In this document: in pieces, positions 1 through 11,624 of the stretch
How positions within the stretch are numbered: position 1 is the stretch's first letter
Layout: every line of letters begins with the position of its first letter
DNA from: Cytidiella melzeri
Lineage: Eukaryota > Basidiomycota > Agaricomycetes > Polyporales > Irpicaceae
Reading direction: 5' to 3'
NCBI GenBank assembly: GCA_022592445.1
Contig: JABYQR010000438.1
Location: forward strand, 1-34,249
DNA: 34,249 bases
Translations under genes and position numbers: made by a program
Notes under the pieces: generated by a model
What the model was told of the DNA's origin: nothing
Database searches by the model: none
The model's input: only the letters and a program-made list of their open reading frames with translations

Positions 1-3000
1 TCTTTTTCCGTCGTATTGTCTTCCCTATTGAGTGTAACAACGATCTCCGTCGTTTGTGACCGCCGACGCCAGGCTGATTTATTCCGGAGAGATTGCTTTG
101 TAGCCTTCTCAGCGCGACACCGTTTTCCTCCATCGAAAAGTCGTATCCAGTATTGGTAGTTCGCATACCGGTCGCCATATCCGTTCTGCTTCCGGTGCGG
201 GGACCAGCTTGCTTGGGCGCCAGAAGAGACTTGCGGCGCACGCCATGGGTCATACTGATAACCCGCTTCAGATAGTCAACCCCACCAGAGTCCCTGTCGT
301 GACGGAAGTCGTGGTCGGGATCGATCTTGTGTAGGTATCGTACACGGTCAAGATCGCTTGGATGGAACATGGACTTGTACGACTTGCAGGCGATTCGCGG
401 AAGGAGCGCGAGCGGTATAGTGAAGAATAATCCCAGCCAGAACAAGGCTGAGTGGAATAGATAGTGATCGTTGCCGTAAACAGGGGTGACGAACCAGCTT
501 GGCTTAATAATGGAGTAGATAGCCTGTTCATGAAGAGTGAGTAGGCGTCCTACGCAGACAAAGAATTTGCTTACGGTGTACGCCCAGATGAGCACAATCT
601 CGATAGCAAGCGCGATAAAGACCCCGCGAGTCCAGGTGGAAATGTTGACACCGACGAAGAGGGTGACAACCATCACGGCGCTGATAGCCATTGTCTGAGA
701 AGAGAGTGAGAAATTGATCTTATGAGCCCCAATCAAGTAGCTTACGGTGGAGAAATCGTAAAGTTGCGTGTCATAGCCGTCTGTACGGGGAGTGGGAGAG
801 AAGTACCCGTACAGCAGGAAGAAGAATATGACAGCAGACTAAGCAGAAAGTCAGAGAGGGAGACAAACGCGGTCGAATACGCGAAACATACCTGGTAGAC
901 ACCATCCAGCATATAGATCAAGAAAAGCCTCAGATTGAAGTACTCTCCACGCCGCGAGTGACTGTAAAGCTCAGGTAGGCTCATCAAGACGTGATCATCG
1001 ACGACACGATCGAAGAGACCCATCGCGATGACCGGAAGGATTGTCCAGAAAGAATTCCAGAACAGCAGATAGGTGTACTCGAACACACTGCGAGACAGCA
1101 TTAGCACAAGGGCACTGGAGCAGTATCAAGACCGCTCACTATTGACTGCTCCACGCGCAATAAATCATGTACCACCAAAGGATGCCGATGCAAACTATGT
1201 TCTTGTAAAAGAAGTTGACGATCCTGTAAACTGTCGTCAGTCTCCGCATTCATCATGTGTACATAAGCACAACACTCACATATTCCCGTTACGAGCGTAT
1301 GACCAGTGCCCATGCACCAACAACAACCGCTTGAGGAAGCGGAACTGGAAAAGTACACAACGATCAGGGGAGTAATCAACAGGGCACCACTGCATCAGGG
1401 ACGCACCTGGGCAATCGCATAGTCGGAAGAGTTGACAGCCTGCAAACCTTCTTCGCCAGAGATACCGACACCTACGTCCGCGGCCTGAATCATGCTGACA
1501 TCGTTCGCGCCGTCACCAATAGCGAGTGTCATCACACCCAGACCGTCCTTGACCAACCGCACGACGAGAGCCTTTTGCAACGGGGACACACGGCAGCAGA
1601 TAACACCCTCGCACTGCGTCGCAAGACGAAGCAGTAACTGCTTGTGCATATCATCGCTGAGAGCTTCCGTGAGAGCACTACCGTCAATAACGAGGACGTA
1701 TCCACCAGGACGGTTGCCATTGTCGTGACCAACGATCGACGTAACTCCAGTGTTGACACGCTGCAATGCGTACCCCCCTGTTGGGTTGGCGTCGGATTTG
1801 ATGTGCGCTGCGATCTCGTCGTCTTGAAGGATACCGCTCTCAGGGAAGAATTCGTCCACTGCGCCGAGCATTTGAGAATACACGGGACGTCCGGTGTCTC
1901 CACCGCCACGAATGATTACAACATTGTCTTCGCGGCCAATGAGGTTTGTGCTGTGTCCAATAGCTGTGCATATACACGATAGTCAGCGAGCGTAGATGCA
2001 GATTCAAACAAAGACACGCACCAATAGCAGTTTCGAGCTTGTCTCCTGTAGCCACCCAAATCTTGATACCTGCCTCTTTCAGATCAGCGATAGCCTCCGG
2101 GACGCCATCTTGCAGCCTATCTTCGATAGCAGTGCAACCGAGCATTCGAAGGTCTAGCTCTAGCTCTTCGCAGACAGCCTCAATCTTCTCTTCCCTATCC
2201 TCCAGAGCGACAGTCGCTTCGTTATACCGCACGTTCCAAGCTTCGTATTCGTCGTCTGCAAAACTCACAGTTAGCGTTCCTGTCGAACCGCAAAGAAAAA
2301 GAAAGGTAGTCACCAGGTATAGGCTTCCACGCCAACGTCAGCGTCCTCAACCCATTACTCGCAAACTCAGCCAAATGATCCTCCGTGACGTTCTTCAACT
2401 CATCATGCCCTTCCTTGAGCCTCTCAAAGATAACATTATCAGCTCCTTTCGTCAACAACAGCAGCCTGTGCTCCTCATCGTCCAGTTTCCTCACGACAAC
2501 GCTCATTCGCTTCCGCGCCGACGTAAACTCCAAGACGTTGAGCAGCTCGTACCGGTCGACACCCTCCGAGAACGGCGTAGTGACATAGATGATCTCCTTG
2601 TCCCGTCCGCGAAACGTGAACCCCATGTCCGCAGCGGCTTGCACCAGGGCAGCCTCGTCCGGACTCTGCGCCTTGTACTCTAGCGCACCAGACTCAGGAT
2701 CGACAGAGGCGAGGACAGTGTGGCAGAGAGCAACAGTCAACCAGAAGCCGTGCAAGTGTCGGGAATGTGCGTACGCCTGTGCGTCGGTGTCTGCACTAGC
2801 CGTCGAGGCAGCGGCGCTGGCGATGTCCGCGCTAAGGATGTGATCTTTGAACCGCTTGAGCACGCCGTTGGACAGTTTGACTTCTGTGGCTAGTTTAGGA
2901 TCAAGTACTCTGCCGACGTGTGGCGAACCATTGCCCGAGCCAGAGGTCGACGGGACTGCGGAGCCAGAAAGGCCAGTGTCCGAGTCGCTGGATGACCGCT

Positions 3001-5218
3001 TTGCACTCTTCTGCAAGAAGGGGTCAGTCTTGGTCAACTCCGAGTCCTCAGATGTAGATGTCTCCGGATCGCCCTTATATGCGCGCCCCCCGATCGAGCA
3101 CTGTCTAAAAACCATTGCATTCTGAGTGAGCGTGCCCGTCTTGTCCGAGAATATGTACTGAATTTGACCGAGGTCGTCCGATAGATTCCAACTTCTCGCG
3201 AGGGTGTATTGGCCAGTCTTTGGATAGTACATCTCCGTGTCAAAGTATATCCAGAGTGCCTGAATAGATCGTACGAATTCAATAGAGATGTACAGAGAGA
3301 TAGGAACAATGTTCTGGAAAGTGATGAGCGCGAATGCCCAAGTGATTAAACCGTTGATTTTCGGATTGTCACTGGAATGAGTGTCGCCGAATAGCCACGG
3401 TGCGCCGAGTGGGAAGTAATGTTGCTCGAGGAGGGCGTCTGCGATACCACAAGCGACGGCCATGGCTGCGAGGACCGCAAGGTTGAAAAACCTAATTCGA
3501 CGTAGCGTATGAGATCAGCCTTAGATAACGAGGGGAAAAGACGCACACTTGGGGGTTCATCTGCTTCTCGACCCTACTCCTCTTACTAGGCGTATCACCC
3601 GAGTTCAAAACAATCTTGGTGTCCTGGCCCGTATACAGTACAACACCAATCACCCACTTCGTATTCCTGAGCACAGTTCCTCGCAAGAGCATCATCTGAA
3701 TGTCCACTGGCGCCTTGCTCCCGTCCGGCTTGACGATTGCGGCGTTCTGTCGGTAAAGATTGATGTCCGGTCTGTCACAGTCCACGGTAAACACGTCGTT
3801 CGGATCCGCGATGTCCTTTGCTGAACGCAGATAAGTCAACGCGGGGCATGCTGTTCGGGACTTCAAGTTGGTCTCTCCGTCAAGGTTCTTGGTCTCCACA
3901 AACGCAACATTCTCCTCCTCACTCGTTGCGCATATGAGGACGTCAGCCGGAATAGCCTCGTTGTCAAGAATCTTCACAAAGTCGCCAACTTTGATGTCTT
4001 CCCAAGTTGTCAGCTTCCAATGAGGGCGTTTCGTCCCGTAATGATGCATGTGCAATATGCCTCCAGGAGACTCCACAGGCGCATCGTCGTCGTACTCTAC
4101 ACCATCAAACTCTTCACCCGGTCCCCCGGGCTGAGTTGTCGTCGTGGGCGCATTGAGATCGACAGCGCCGGGCGGCGCACCCTGAAGCATATCCATCCTC
4201 TCCTTGTTCCCATCTCGCTCTGCGTCCTCAGCAACTGCCTTGTTCTTCTTTCCGCCTCTCTTGAACTTTGGAATGAAACCGCGCACAAACGTCTTGCTCT
4301 TCTCCTCCATGGCGTTCGAATTCGACCATTGTCCACCTGAAAGCACGCGCACGATGGAATAGTTGACCTGCCTGTCCGACTGATGCCGTTTGATGTCTTC
4401 ATATCCATCTTTAATCGCTGTGATTCCTAGGACGATGAGAAGCGGTAGAATGACTAATCCAGGAGATACTGTTGAGAATAATGAAAAGAACTGAAGAATT
4501 GCTATTGCCAAGAAGAAGCTGGGGAATAAAAGATATAAGAGTCAGTTCATATTCTAAACAGAACTGCAGATACATGAAGTGGATATCAAAAGCCCAACCA
4601 CCGGTATCGACAAAGCTCGTACTTTGGCACAAACAATTCTGTTCCTGACCGTGCCAGTTAAGCCGCGGATAACGGGGCGGCCCGCGTCGAGGGTCCACTA
4701 CGTCAGATCCCCTATGCCGCCCGATGCATTCGTGACAGCGGGGGACGACAAGAAACATACCGGTCCAGGGTGGCTGGGACTTGTTGGCGCAAACGCAGCA
4801 GCGTGTGAAGCGCATATACTGGATCTATGATGGATGGATGTGATGCACTGCATCTCGCTACACCAACATGCTGCTGCGTCGAAAGGAGCACAGATCGCAG
4901 TCCTTGCGAAGGAGAGTCCGGGAAGAGTTGTGAGTACACTCACCAGTTGGCAACTCTCCTGAACTGCTCCAGTAGATTTCTGGGAAGGAAGGTTATGATC
5001 GTGTACTTGGAGGTAATGACTTGGTTCGTGGTGTATGTGTGCTCCTTCTTGACCTTTCCCTTCTTGTCATAATAGTCCTCTGGGAGCTGCTGGTGGACGA
5101 AGACCGATCGTGGAGGGCCGACGGGACGTTTGCGGGAAAAGAGCGTCTCGACATTGAAGTTGGCGAACTTGTCGTACCAGACGGAGAGACGCGACTTGCG
5201 CTTGCTCTGCAGCGCCAT
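1..5218 (-). CDS. DNF1: P4-type phospholipid-transporting ATPase (flippase), Dnf1/Dnf2 class, 3' end outside window
   Basis: Type IV P-type ATPase that flips aminophospholipids to the cytosolic leaflet of plasma and endosomal/Golgi membranes. Exons (minus): 4944-5218, 3547-4518, 2314-3491, 2022-2255, 1407-1963, 1280-1344, 1140-1223, 892-1087, 746-838, 575-694, <1-523. All phases agree and give at least 1432 aa. Visible motifs: [12 protein letters not shown] at the N-terminus, actuator DGET, P4-specific [16 protein letters not shown] with the phosphorylated Asp near residue 532, [12 protein letters not shown] and GDGAND, then C-terminal membrane segments and a basic tail still open at position 1. 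The start is ATG 5218 ([11 protein letters not shown]). An in-frame ATG at 5329 would add a low-complexity leader and is less likely. The introns at 524-574 and 695-745 are 51 nt and frame-neutral, so retention cannot be excluded from phase, but removing them restores the family sequence. Intron 1 is 425 nt against 51-62 for the others. The family is clear; the Dnf1/2 subclass is inferred from the N-terminus. Confidence 0.93.
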
Positions 5219-6213
5219 CGTTGACGAAGACGACGACGCGCGAGATGGGAGGGGTGGATGAAGGTAAGAGGTCAGTAGCGCAGGGATGTCGAGCAAAGAT
5301 GCTGACCACTGAGAATATACACTCGGCACTGGGCGCCTCGGAACTAGCGGATTACCTCATCATGCTCACACACGCGCTTGACTCATTGAAATGACGGTGC
5401 CATATATAGAAAGCAACGTCGCACGTCCGACCGACGACGCAAACCGTAGCGAACGAACGGGCGCAGACTCCGAGAGCGAGCACCGACATCGCATCGCTTG
5501 CCCGACCAGTACACGTCGTCGTGAGCGCACTGAGGGAAGCCCGAGGAGTCGGGATACGCGGGTGACGAGGACACCGCCACGGGAGCATTCTGACAGCGGA
5601 AGCACGACACCAGCTAACCGTCTGAACGTTACCGCCAACGCTTACAAGAGCGCATGGCGTAGCCCTTGGTAAAGTGCAAAGTCAAATTGTCTCACACATC
5701 GCAGCGAATATTGTTCTGCACGGATGAGCAGCGTCTGCCTCTGGTCATCCCAGTGCCGCAGTGTCCGAAACGTTCCCGGATATCCTTGAGCATTGCATAA
5801 GAACGACGATTCGCAGGTTTTGCAGCGCTCCTTTGCGCTACCCGGCGCAAGTTACTGTAATTGTCATCCCTTGTCATTTCGAGTCAGTGATACTTTGACT
5901 CTCGTCGAGGTTGAAATGTATACTCCCCGTTGCGTACCGGATTGGTTTCAACCTCGCTGAAATGCGACAATCACATATCTTGCTTTTACATACTTTCTTG
6001 TACCATACAAACATATCCCAATATTTTTCTCAAGTTGTCGCCTTGGCTGTTTCACAAGTAGAGAAGGGTGCCACTAGAGGATTACCACATCGGGCGTCTG
6101 ATGGTGATGCGGATCCGGTACCGCTGCAGTAGAAATCCCCAGATTTAAACGTTGAACGTCGAACAATCGTCGTTCAAACTTCAACGGTTCAACTCTTCGC
6201 TCTGCTCTACTCG
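5219..6213. other. Divergent intergenic region, flippase/HEL2
   Basis: 995 bp separate the two divergent start codons, so both promoters should lie here. A TATA-like stretch (CCATATATAGA, about 5400-5410) sits roughly 190 bp upstream of the flippase ATG and could serve it. Open frames here, such as 5391-5672 on the plus strand, are Arg/Ser-rich, match no family I know and look like GC-driven openness. Confidence 0.6.
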
Positions 6214-8841
6214 ATGGCAACACAAACCACTACACAATCACACGCTCAAACGCAAGGTCGGGGCTCAGGCCAAAGAGGACGCAGGGGGGGAGGCCGCGGG
6301 CGGGGCGCAGGACCAGGTCGCGGAGGTCGCGGCAGAGGCAAAGCATCATCGGGGCCTGCTCAGGATGCTGTAGTCGTCGCACAAGACAACGCAGAAGAGA
6401 AGGTCAGCAACGGTACTGTTGTATCAGATGCAACGGCGGCAGATGAAAACACGAACGAGGACGGGGACGACGTGTGCTTCATCTGTGCTGAACCAGTCAA
6501 GTATTACTCCGTGTCTGCGTGTAACCACCGCACTTGCCATGTCTGCTCACTTCGTCTGAGAGCTTTGTACAAGAAGCTTGAGTGCACATTTTGCAAGGTA
6601 TGTCGATCTGGTGCATTCCTTCCCTCTGATCTCACCCTACCGTGTAGGAGCCTCAACAATCGGTAGTCTTCACATCTTCCCCGGACGCCCCCTGGTCCTC
6701 CTACACGCCCGACGCTATCCCATACAAAGATGGCAAATTATCCATATTCTTTGAAACCCAAGAGATGATGGAAGATAGCCTGGTACTCTTGCGATTCAAC
6801 TGTCCAGAGTCAACTTGTGATTACATTGGGAACGGATGGAGCGACTTGAAGTTACATACTCGCGCAACGCACGGGAGGATAATGTGGTATGTTCATGACG
6901 ATATCCAGGAGGATTTTGCTCAACCTCATTGTCACCAGTGATCTCTGCATACGCTTCAAGAAGATCTTCGCTCATGAACATGCGCTGTACACAGCCAGCC
7001 AGCTCCCCTTCCACCTCCCCTCTTTACAGCGCAACAATCGAAACGCCCCGCCGAAAGAGCCAGTCGAAGGTGGCGTGCATCCGCACTGCGATTTCTGTCG
7101 GGAGTCCTTCTTTGGGGATGAGGAGCTGTACAAGCATATGCGGGAAAAGCATGAAGAGTGCTTTATCTGCAAACGAAATGAAGTCAAAGATCAATAGTGG
7201 GTATCCTTATCATAACCAGGACACAACATTTCTGACGCTTGAAGCAGCTTTAGAAATTACGACGCCCTAGTAAGCCACAGCCTCCAAAGGTCTCAATTCA
7301 ACACGCTGACTTGGATCTGCATAGGAACAACATTTCAGCCAAGGCCACTTTCCATGCCACCAGCCTGTCTGCCAAGTCCGAAAGTTCGTCGTGTTCGGGT
7401 CAGCCCTCGACTTGAAAGCGCACATGGTCGAAGAGCACGGTGCAGACATGTCTTCGCGAGATAAGCGAGACGCGCGGCGGATACAAGCCGATTTTGAGTT
7501 CGAGGAAGTTGGAGTCGGTGGAAGACGTGGGGGACGGAGAGACAGAGGCGACAGGGAGCGCGAGCGAGAGCCTCCTCCCTCTCAGGCTGCTGGTCCGTCG
7601 AACGCTGCCGCGGCTGGGTCAAGACGTCGTGCGGCCTTTGGGGGCAACCTTACCACTGAGAGCACCAACGGTCACGGCCCCACGCCTCATGCTGCGAGCA
7701 GAGTGCAGAGTCGGAGGCAAAGCCCGTCACCGCCTGCTGATGTGGACCCTGCAGTTGCAGAGTAAGTTCACGACTGCCAACGCACATGAAATCGATGGCT
7801 GATTACTTTTGTGGGTGTAGACGCCATACAGCATTCCTGGCTCGGGTCAGTTCTGTCGCGACAAACCCGAACCATGCGATCCCAGCTGTCAAGGCCGCCG
7901 TGCGGTCCTACCGTGCCAACGAGTCTGCCGCGAGGGACCTGATTTCTACCGTATGGACGATTTCGGACCACAACCTCGAAGGGACGGCGAGTATCATCAA
8001 TGGATTGGTGGACATTTTGGACGACGAGGACAAGAAGAAGGACTTGCTGCAAGCCTGGAATGGGTTCAAAATCGAGGTACGTTCGTCGGCATCATCACTA
8101 GCGGTCGAGCCTCACACATCGATCCTTCAGCAACGTAACCAATTCCCGGAGCTGACTCCTGTTGGACAAGGAACCGAGTGGGCTGGGATTACCGGTGGAC
8201 GATTGTTGAACGCAAAGCAGACCACGGCATCGCGGTCCTCTCATCAGTCATCACGACAAGTCCTAGACCGCGTCGCTCGTGCTGCCGCATCCTCTTCATC
8301 CTCATCCAGACCCGCCGGTCAGCCAACCCGAGCCACAGCGCCTACATCAGATCGTTTCCCACCTCTCCAAGGTGGTCCATCTGCACCTCCGTCAGCACCA
8401 GCACCTGCCCCTGCGGTCAGCGGTTTCCGACAACCTCAACGTACAACACCCTGGGCAGGATCAGCTGCCACTGCCGCCGCTACACCGTCGTCCGCAACAC
8501 CCGTCTACCGAGGTCCAACTTCCGTCCCAGGCCCCGGTGCCAAAAGTAAAACAGGTCCCCTCCCGAGCTTCTCCAAGTCTGCGTTTCCAGAACTCCCTTC
8601 GTCTGCGACGGCACGTGTGCCGAAAGGCGCTGTTGGCGGGAATCAGTCGTTGAGGAATATTTTGGGGAACGCGACGCCGCCGACTCCGGTTTGGGAGGGT
8701 GGGGGTAAGGGGAGTGGGTCGTCGACGCCTGTGGGGGAGGTGTCGTTGGGGGATGTGGATGGTGGTGGTGGTGGGAAGAAGGGGAAGGGGAAGCAGAAGC
8801 AGAAGCAGACGTTGTTTACGCTTGGGTCTTTCCCGACTTAG
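6214..8841 (+). CDS. HEL2: Hel2/ZNF598-type RING E3 ubiquitin ligase (ribosome collision sensor)
   Basis: Family role: ubiquitinates small-subunit proteins of collided ribosomes and starts ribosome-associated quality control. Exons: 6214-6597, 6648-6886, 6939-7196, 7248-7269, 7325-7761, 7821-8076, 8131-8841; predicted 768 aa. Layout: Gly/Arg (RGG-like) N-terminus, residues 15-42; C3HC4 RING from Cys88 (CFICAEPV, CNHRTCHVC, CTFCK); a string of C2H2-like fingers (CPESTCDYIG, CDLCIRFKKIFAHEHALY, CDFCRESFFGDEELYKHM, CFICKRNEVKDQ, FPCHQPVCQVRKFVVFGSAL); a conserved stretch around LISTVWTISDHNLEGTA; and a Ser/Pro-rich tail ending in GKGKQKQKQ. Phase and homology across NYDALEQHF require a 22-nt exon at 7248-7269. 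Yeast Hel2 is about 640 aa and human ZNF598 about 900, so the length fits. Exon borders rest on phase and motif continuity and lack transcript support. Confidence 0.93.
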
Positions 8842-9204
8842 AGTGGTTGGTGGCGCGGCGGTAGAGTATCTTAAGCTTGGAAGTATGACCATGTCTTGTC
8901 TTGTCTTGGTAGAGCGTTGAGCAGGATTGTTTGAGATAACTGTATAGAGATTATGAGATACTATGCATGTACACTGTAGCACTCAACACGAGAGGGCAGC
9001 CTTTGGCATCATGTTTAGAGTCTTAGATGGATTGATGATGGTACCAAGGCGGAGTACATCCATGCTCATAATGATGCAGCAACAGCTCGAACCTTTCCCG
9101 CCTATTCCTAACACCCTGAGAAAACAACGCCGCACGTCCGTCAGTCAACGCAACGAACTTTGGCCAAAACAAAAAAAAGAAAACTACATTAAAGTATTCA
9201 CCTC
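8842..9204. other. Convergent 3' flanks of HEL2 and mL54
   Basis: 363 bp between two stop codons on opposite strands. It should contain both 3' UTRs and polyadenylation sites. An A-rich stretch lies near 9168-9190. I see no further gene. Confidence 0.6.
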
Positions 9205-9682
9205 CTACTGCGTCGACATAAAGTTCCTCTCCCGTATCCTCTGCCTATTCTGTTTCCTCAACATCACTTTCTCCTTCTTCCCTCCAGGCCCGTCATCGGG
9301 AAGCTGCTTCGGCTGGAGCAACGTCCAGAGCCAATCCGGGTACTCGTCGTCTGCTTTGGCTACCACGGGAGCTTGGTCTTTCAACCAGCGCAAACCTACG
9401 AGCTCGGTACCTTCTGCACAAGCTGATTTCGATGTCTCTGTTCAATTCACCGCAAACATTAGTTTGGGTTTAGTTGTGTAAGTTGTGTTAGTTGTGTGAG
9501 ATGTGGGGGAGGGACTTGCTGTCAGTGTCGGATGCACCGGTTTTTGAGTTCGGAGCAAGCGTTGGCGGTGGGATGGTAGGTTTCTTGGCGTCAGGTTTAC
9601 CACTTGTGCTCGCGTAGGACCTGCTCGTCCGCCAGCAAGCGTTGAGCAGGGATGGCCGGTGTAGCACGCGAAGGAGAGACAT
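9205..9682 (-). CDS. MRPL37: Mitochondrial ribosomal protein mL54 (yeast Mrpl37 family)
   Basis: Large-subunit mitoribosomal protein. Two exons, 9538-9682 and 9205-9422 (minus), give 120 aa. The first exon encodes a basic, Arg/Ser-containing presequence (MSLLRVLHRPSLLNACWRTS) followed by a Pro-rich linker, as expected for mitochondrial import. The second carries the family core: GLRWLKDQAPV, then DDEYPDWLWTLL, then a Lys/Arg-rich C-terminus ending NRQRIRERNFMSTQ. The splice joins ACC-G to CT-TGT, restoring KTACAEGTELVG. The donor GTGCAT is weaker than most here, and an alternative donor a few codons away is possible. The gene is tail-to-tail with HEL2. Confidence 0.85.
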
Positions 9683-10125
9683 ATGAGTGTGACTGTGACG
9701 TTTGGTGCCGCCAGCCTTTTTCTTACTTACTTTTATATGTCGCAGTGACTTTATGTCACGGTAAGCTAAGTATTGGCTCCCTCAAACGAAGAGGTAGAGT
9801 AGTAGTAGTAAGTAAATATGATATATATATTATATGCAAAGAGTGTCGATGTGATGCTACGCTAATATTTAAGTTGTTGTTACGTACGAGTAAGGGAGAG
9901 TGTTCGAAGTGGTACAGAACAGCGAGGATGGTGTGTAGGGCAGCGAAAGGGAGGGAGAGAGAAAACTGTGGTGTGATAGCTAAAGAGAGCGAGTGGGGAG
10001 GACGATGCAGGTGTTATATGCTACACTGATTCATCGGATGGAAGAGAGGCCGTCGACGGATCCTTCTTTCCTTCCTTGCAATAAATAATATGGCGTGTGT
10101 GTGAGAGTGTGTGTGTGTGTATGGT
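9683..10125. other. mL54 upstream region and 3' flank of next gene
   Basis: 443 bp between the mL54 start and the stop of the next minus-strand gene. An A/T-only patch near 9816-9836 (ATATGATATATATATTATAT) could act as a TATA region or terminator. No gene is recognisable. Confidence 0.5.
10095..10121. repeat. (GT)n microsatellite
   Basis: An interrupted GT dinucleotide tract (GTGTGTGTGAGAG followed by about eight GT units) lies immediately 3' of the stop codon of the 10126-10712 gene, presumably in its 3' UTR. Confidence 0.85.
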
Positions 10126-10712
10126 TCACAACGCCGCCTCGTGCGGTGGTGTCTTGAGGCATTTCCTGAGCCACTGTAAGAGGTGGTGATCTATCAGAAT
10201 GACACACTGGCACCGGACAGGTAGGTACGACTTACGGTCATGGTGGCCGCCAGGGTTTGCCAGGACTTGCTGCGCCTCAAGGTCTTTGAAGACTGAGCGG
10301 GGGCGTCAGGAGGTAGAATCTCGATCTCAAATTTGTTGTCCTCAAAGATGTCGGACTGTTCAACGACGGGCGCGTGTTCAGAACTGACAGGGGAAGTGGC
10401 TGCAGAAATGGTACACACCAACGCGAAACTCGAGCGGCACTTGCGAGACGATGGCGGGGACTCGGGGTCATTGCAGCTGTCCATGGACCGCTAAGGCCAT
10501 CGACTTTTCAATGACTGCTGCATGTCGAACTCTTTGATAGTACTCACCATTAGCTGGTTGTGGGTGCGGCCTGCGTACAATGGGACGAAGCAATCGGGAG
10601 GGTCATACGGGGAGTATTGAGGACGGAAGTGTGTGTGGGAAGATGAGGATGACCCGGAATCATCTTCGTTAATATGGTCCACTTGAACGAGCTCAGTGTT
10701 GGACATGTGCAT
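10126..10712 (-). CDS. Small conserved-looking protein of unknown function
   Basis: Three exons, 10548-10712, 10236-10490 and 10126-10173, each in phase 0, give a 155-aa protein. The donors GTGAGT and GTAAGT and acceptors CTTAG and TTACAG are good, and removing both introns yields one open frame ending TPPHEAAL-stop. The N-terminus is acidic and Ser-rich (DDSGSSSSSHTHF), then YDPPDCFVPLYAGRTHNQLM, an acidic middle (QSDIFEDNKFEIEILPPD) and a basic Ser/Arg segment (SSKTLRRSKSWQTL). I see no signal peptide, membrane helix or known domain. Start may be ATG 10712 or ATG 10706 (MSNTELV). The regular splicing argues for a real gene; the function is unknown. Confidence 0.65.
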
Positions 10713-11624
10713 AGGGAGCAGAGCAAAGGAAGAAAGAAAGGACAGAGTAGCAAGAAAGAGAAAGAGGTGTGGGGGGCGACGTGCAGACAGGAGAAAAGCA
10801 GCGGTGAGACCGCGCTTTTAAGCTGCGGGGAGATGAAACGGGAGCCCCTTGTGTGGTGGGAGCACGAGGCAGAGACCCGACATGTTTCGGCGTGAATGAC
10901 TCCTGGCACGAGCGTTTATGACCCATTCAGGACAAGGTCGGCTCTTGTCCAGCGCCCGCCGTCGGTGCTAGCTTGGGCGTCCCACCTCCTGTTCGCAGCA
11001 CAACCTCTGCATCCCGACTGCAGAGTGTCGACATGGCGAGGAATTTATGCGACGGGAGGCTTGGTGCTAGCAGCTCGCGAGCATGTCGCCAGGAACATCA
11101 CCAGCGACACGCCTGCTCTCTGACGTCGCGGTGGGTCAATAAAAGAGTATTTATAACGACAGTCTTGACATGGCCGACACCGCGCAGGCACGGACGTTAC
11201 GAAAATGACATAAGTGTTACAGAGGGAGACGACAGTGCTGATGCTGCGACAATGGATCCGGGAGGCGAATACACTAAGCATCTGTCATGCTACATGTTAC
11301 AGCAAGTGGTTAGTCCCGTACACTCCGTTGCGGCGTCGGCAGCGGCGTCGTTTCACGATTGAAACTCGGGAGTGAGATGGTTTCGAGATCGCCTCCGCTC
11401 GACTGTATTGTTATTGTACACTGTTCTTGCTTGAGGCAGTCGATAGATGGTTACGTAGAGAAAGACTGGGACGTCTGAGCGCTCGAGCTTGAAAAGGGAT
11501 GCGCCTCCAAGGCGTTGGACAACAACCACAAACAACGCTCATTCGAAGGACGCGTACGCGCCGCGCTCATTTACCGCTTACTTTCGCGTACTCTCATACC
11601 CCCCTCCGCTACCACCTTTTGAGC
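10713..11624. other. Divergent intergenic region, unknown gene/RPN8
   Basis: 912 bp between divergent start codons. Frames at 10896-11123, 10973-11362 and 11489-11938 give low-complexity or unfamiliar sequence and appear spurious. I saw no copy of the yeast proteasome-gene element GGTGGCAAA near RPN8, nor any repeat. Confidence 0.5.

Noticed and set aside
3492..3549. Alternative donor GTGTGC at 3548 in the flippase after MNPQ
   Set aside because: It leaves the next exon out of phase; the donor two bases later restores QVFFNL, as expected for P4-ATPases.
5391..5672. 93-aa plus-strand open frame (Arg/Ser/Thr-rich) in the flippase/HEL2 intergenic region
   Set aside because: No family resemblance, composition typical of chance openness in GC-rich DNA, overlaps the presumed flippase promoter and open frames on the other strand.
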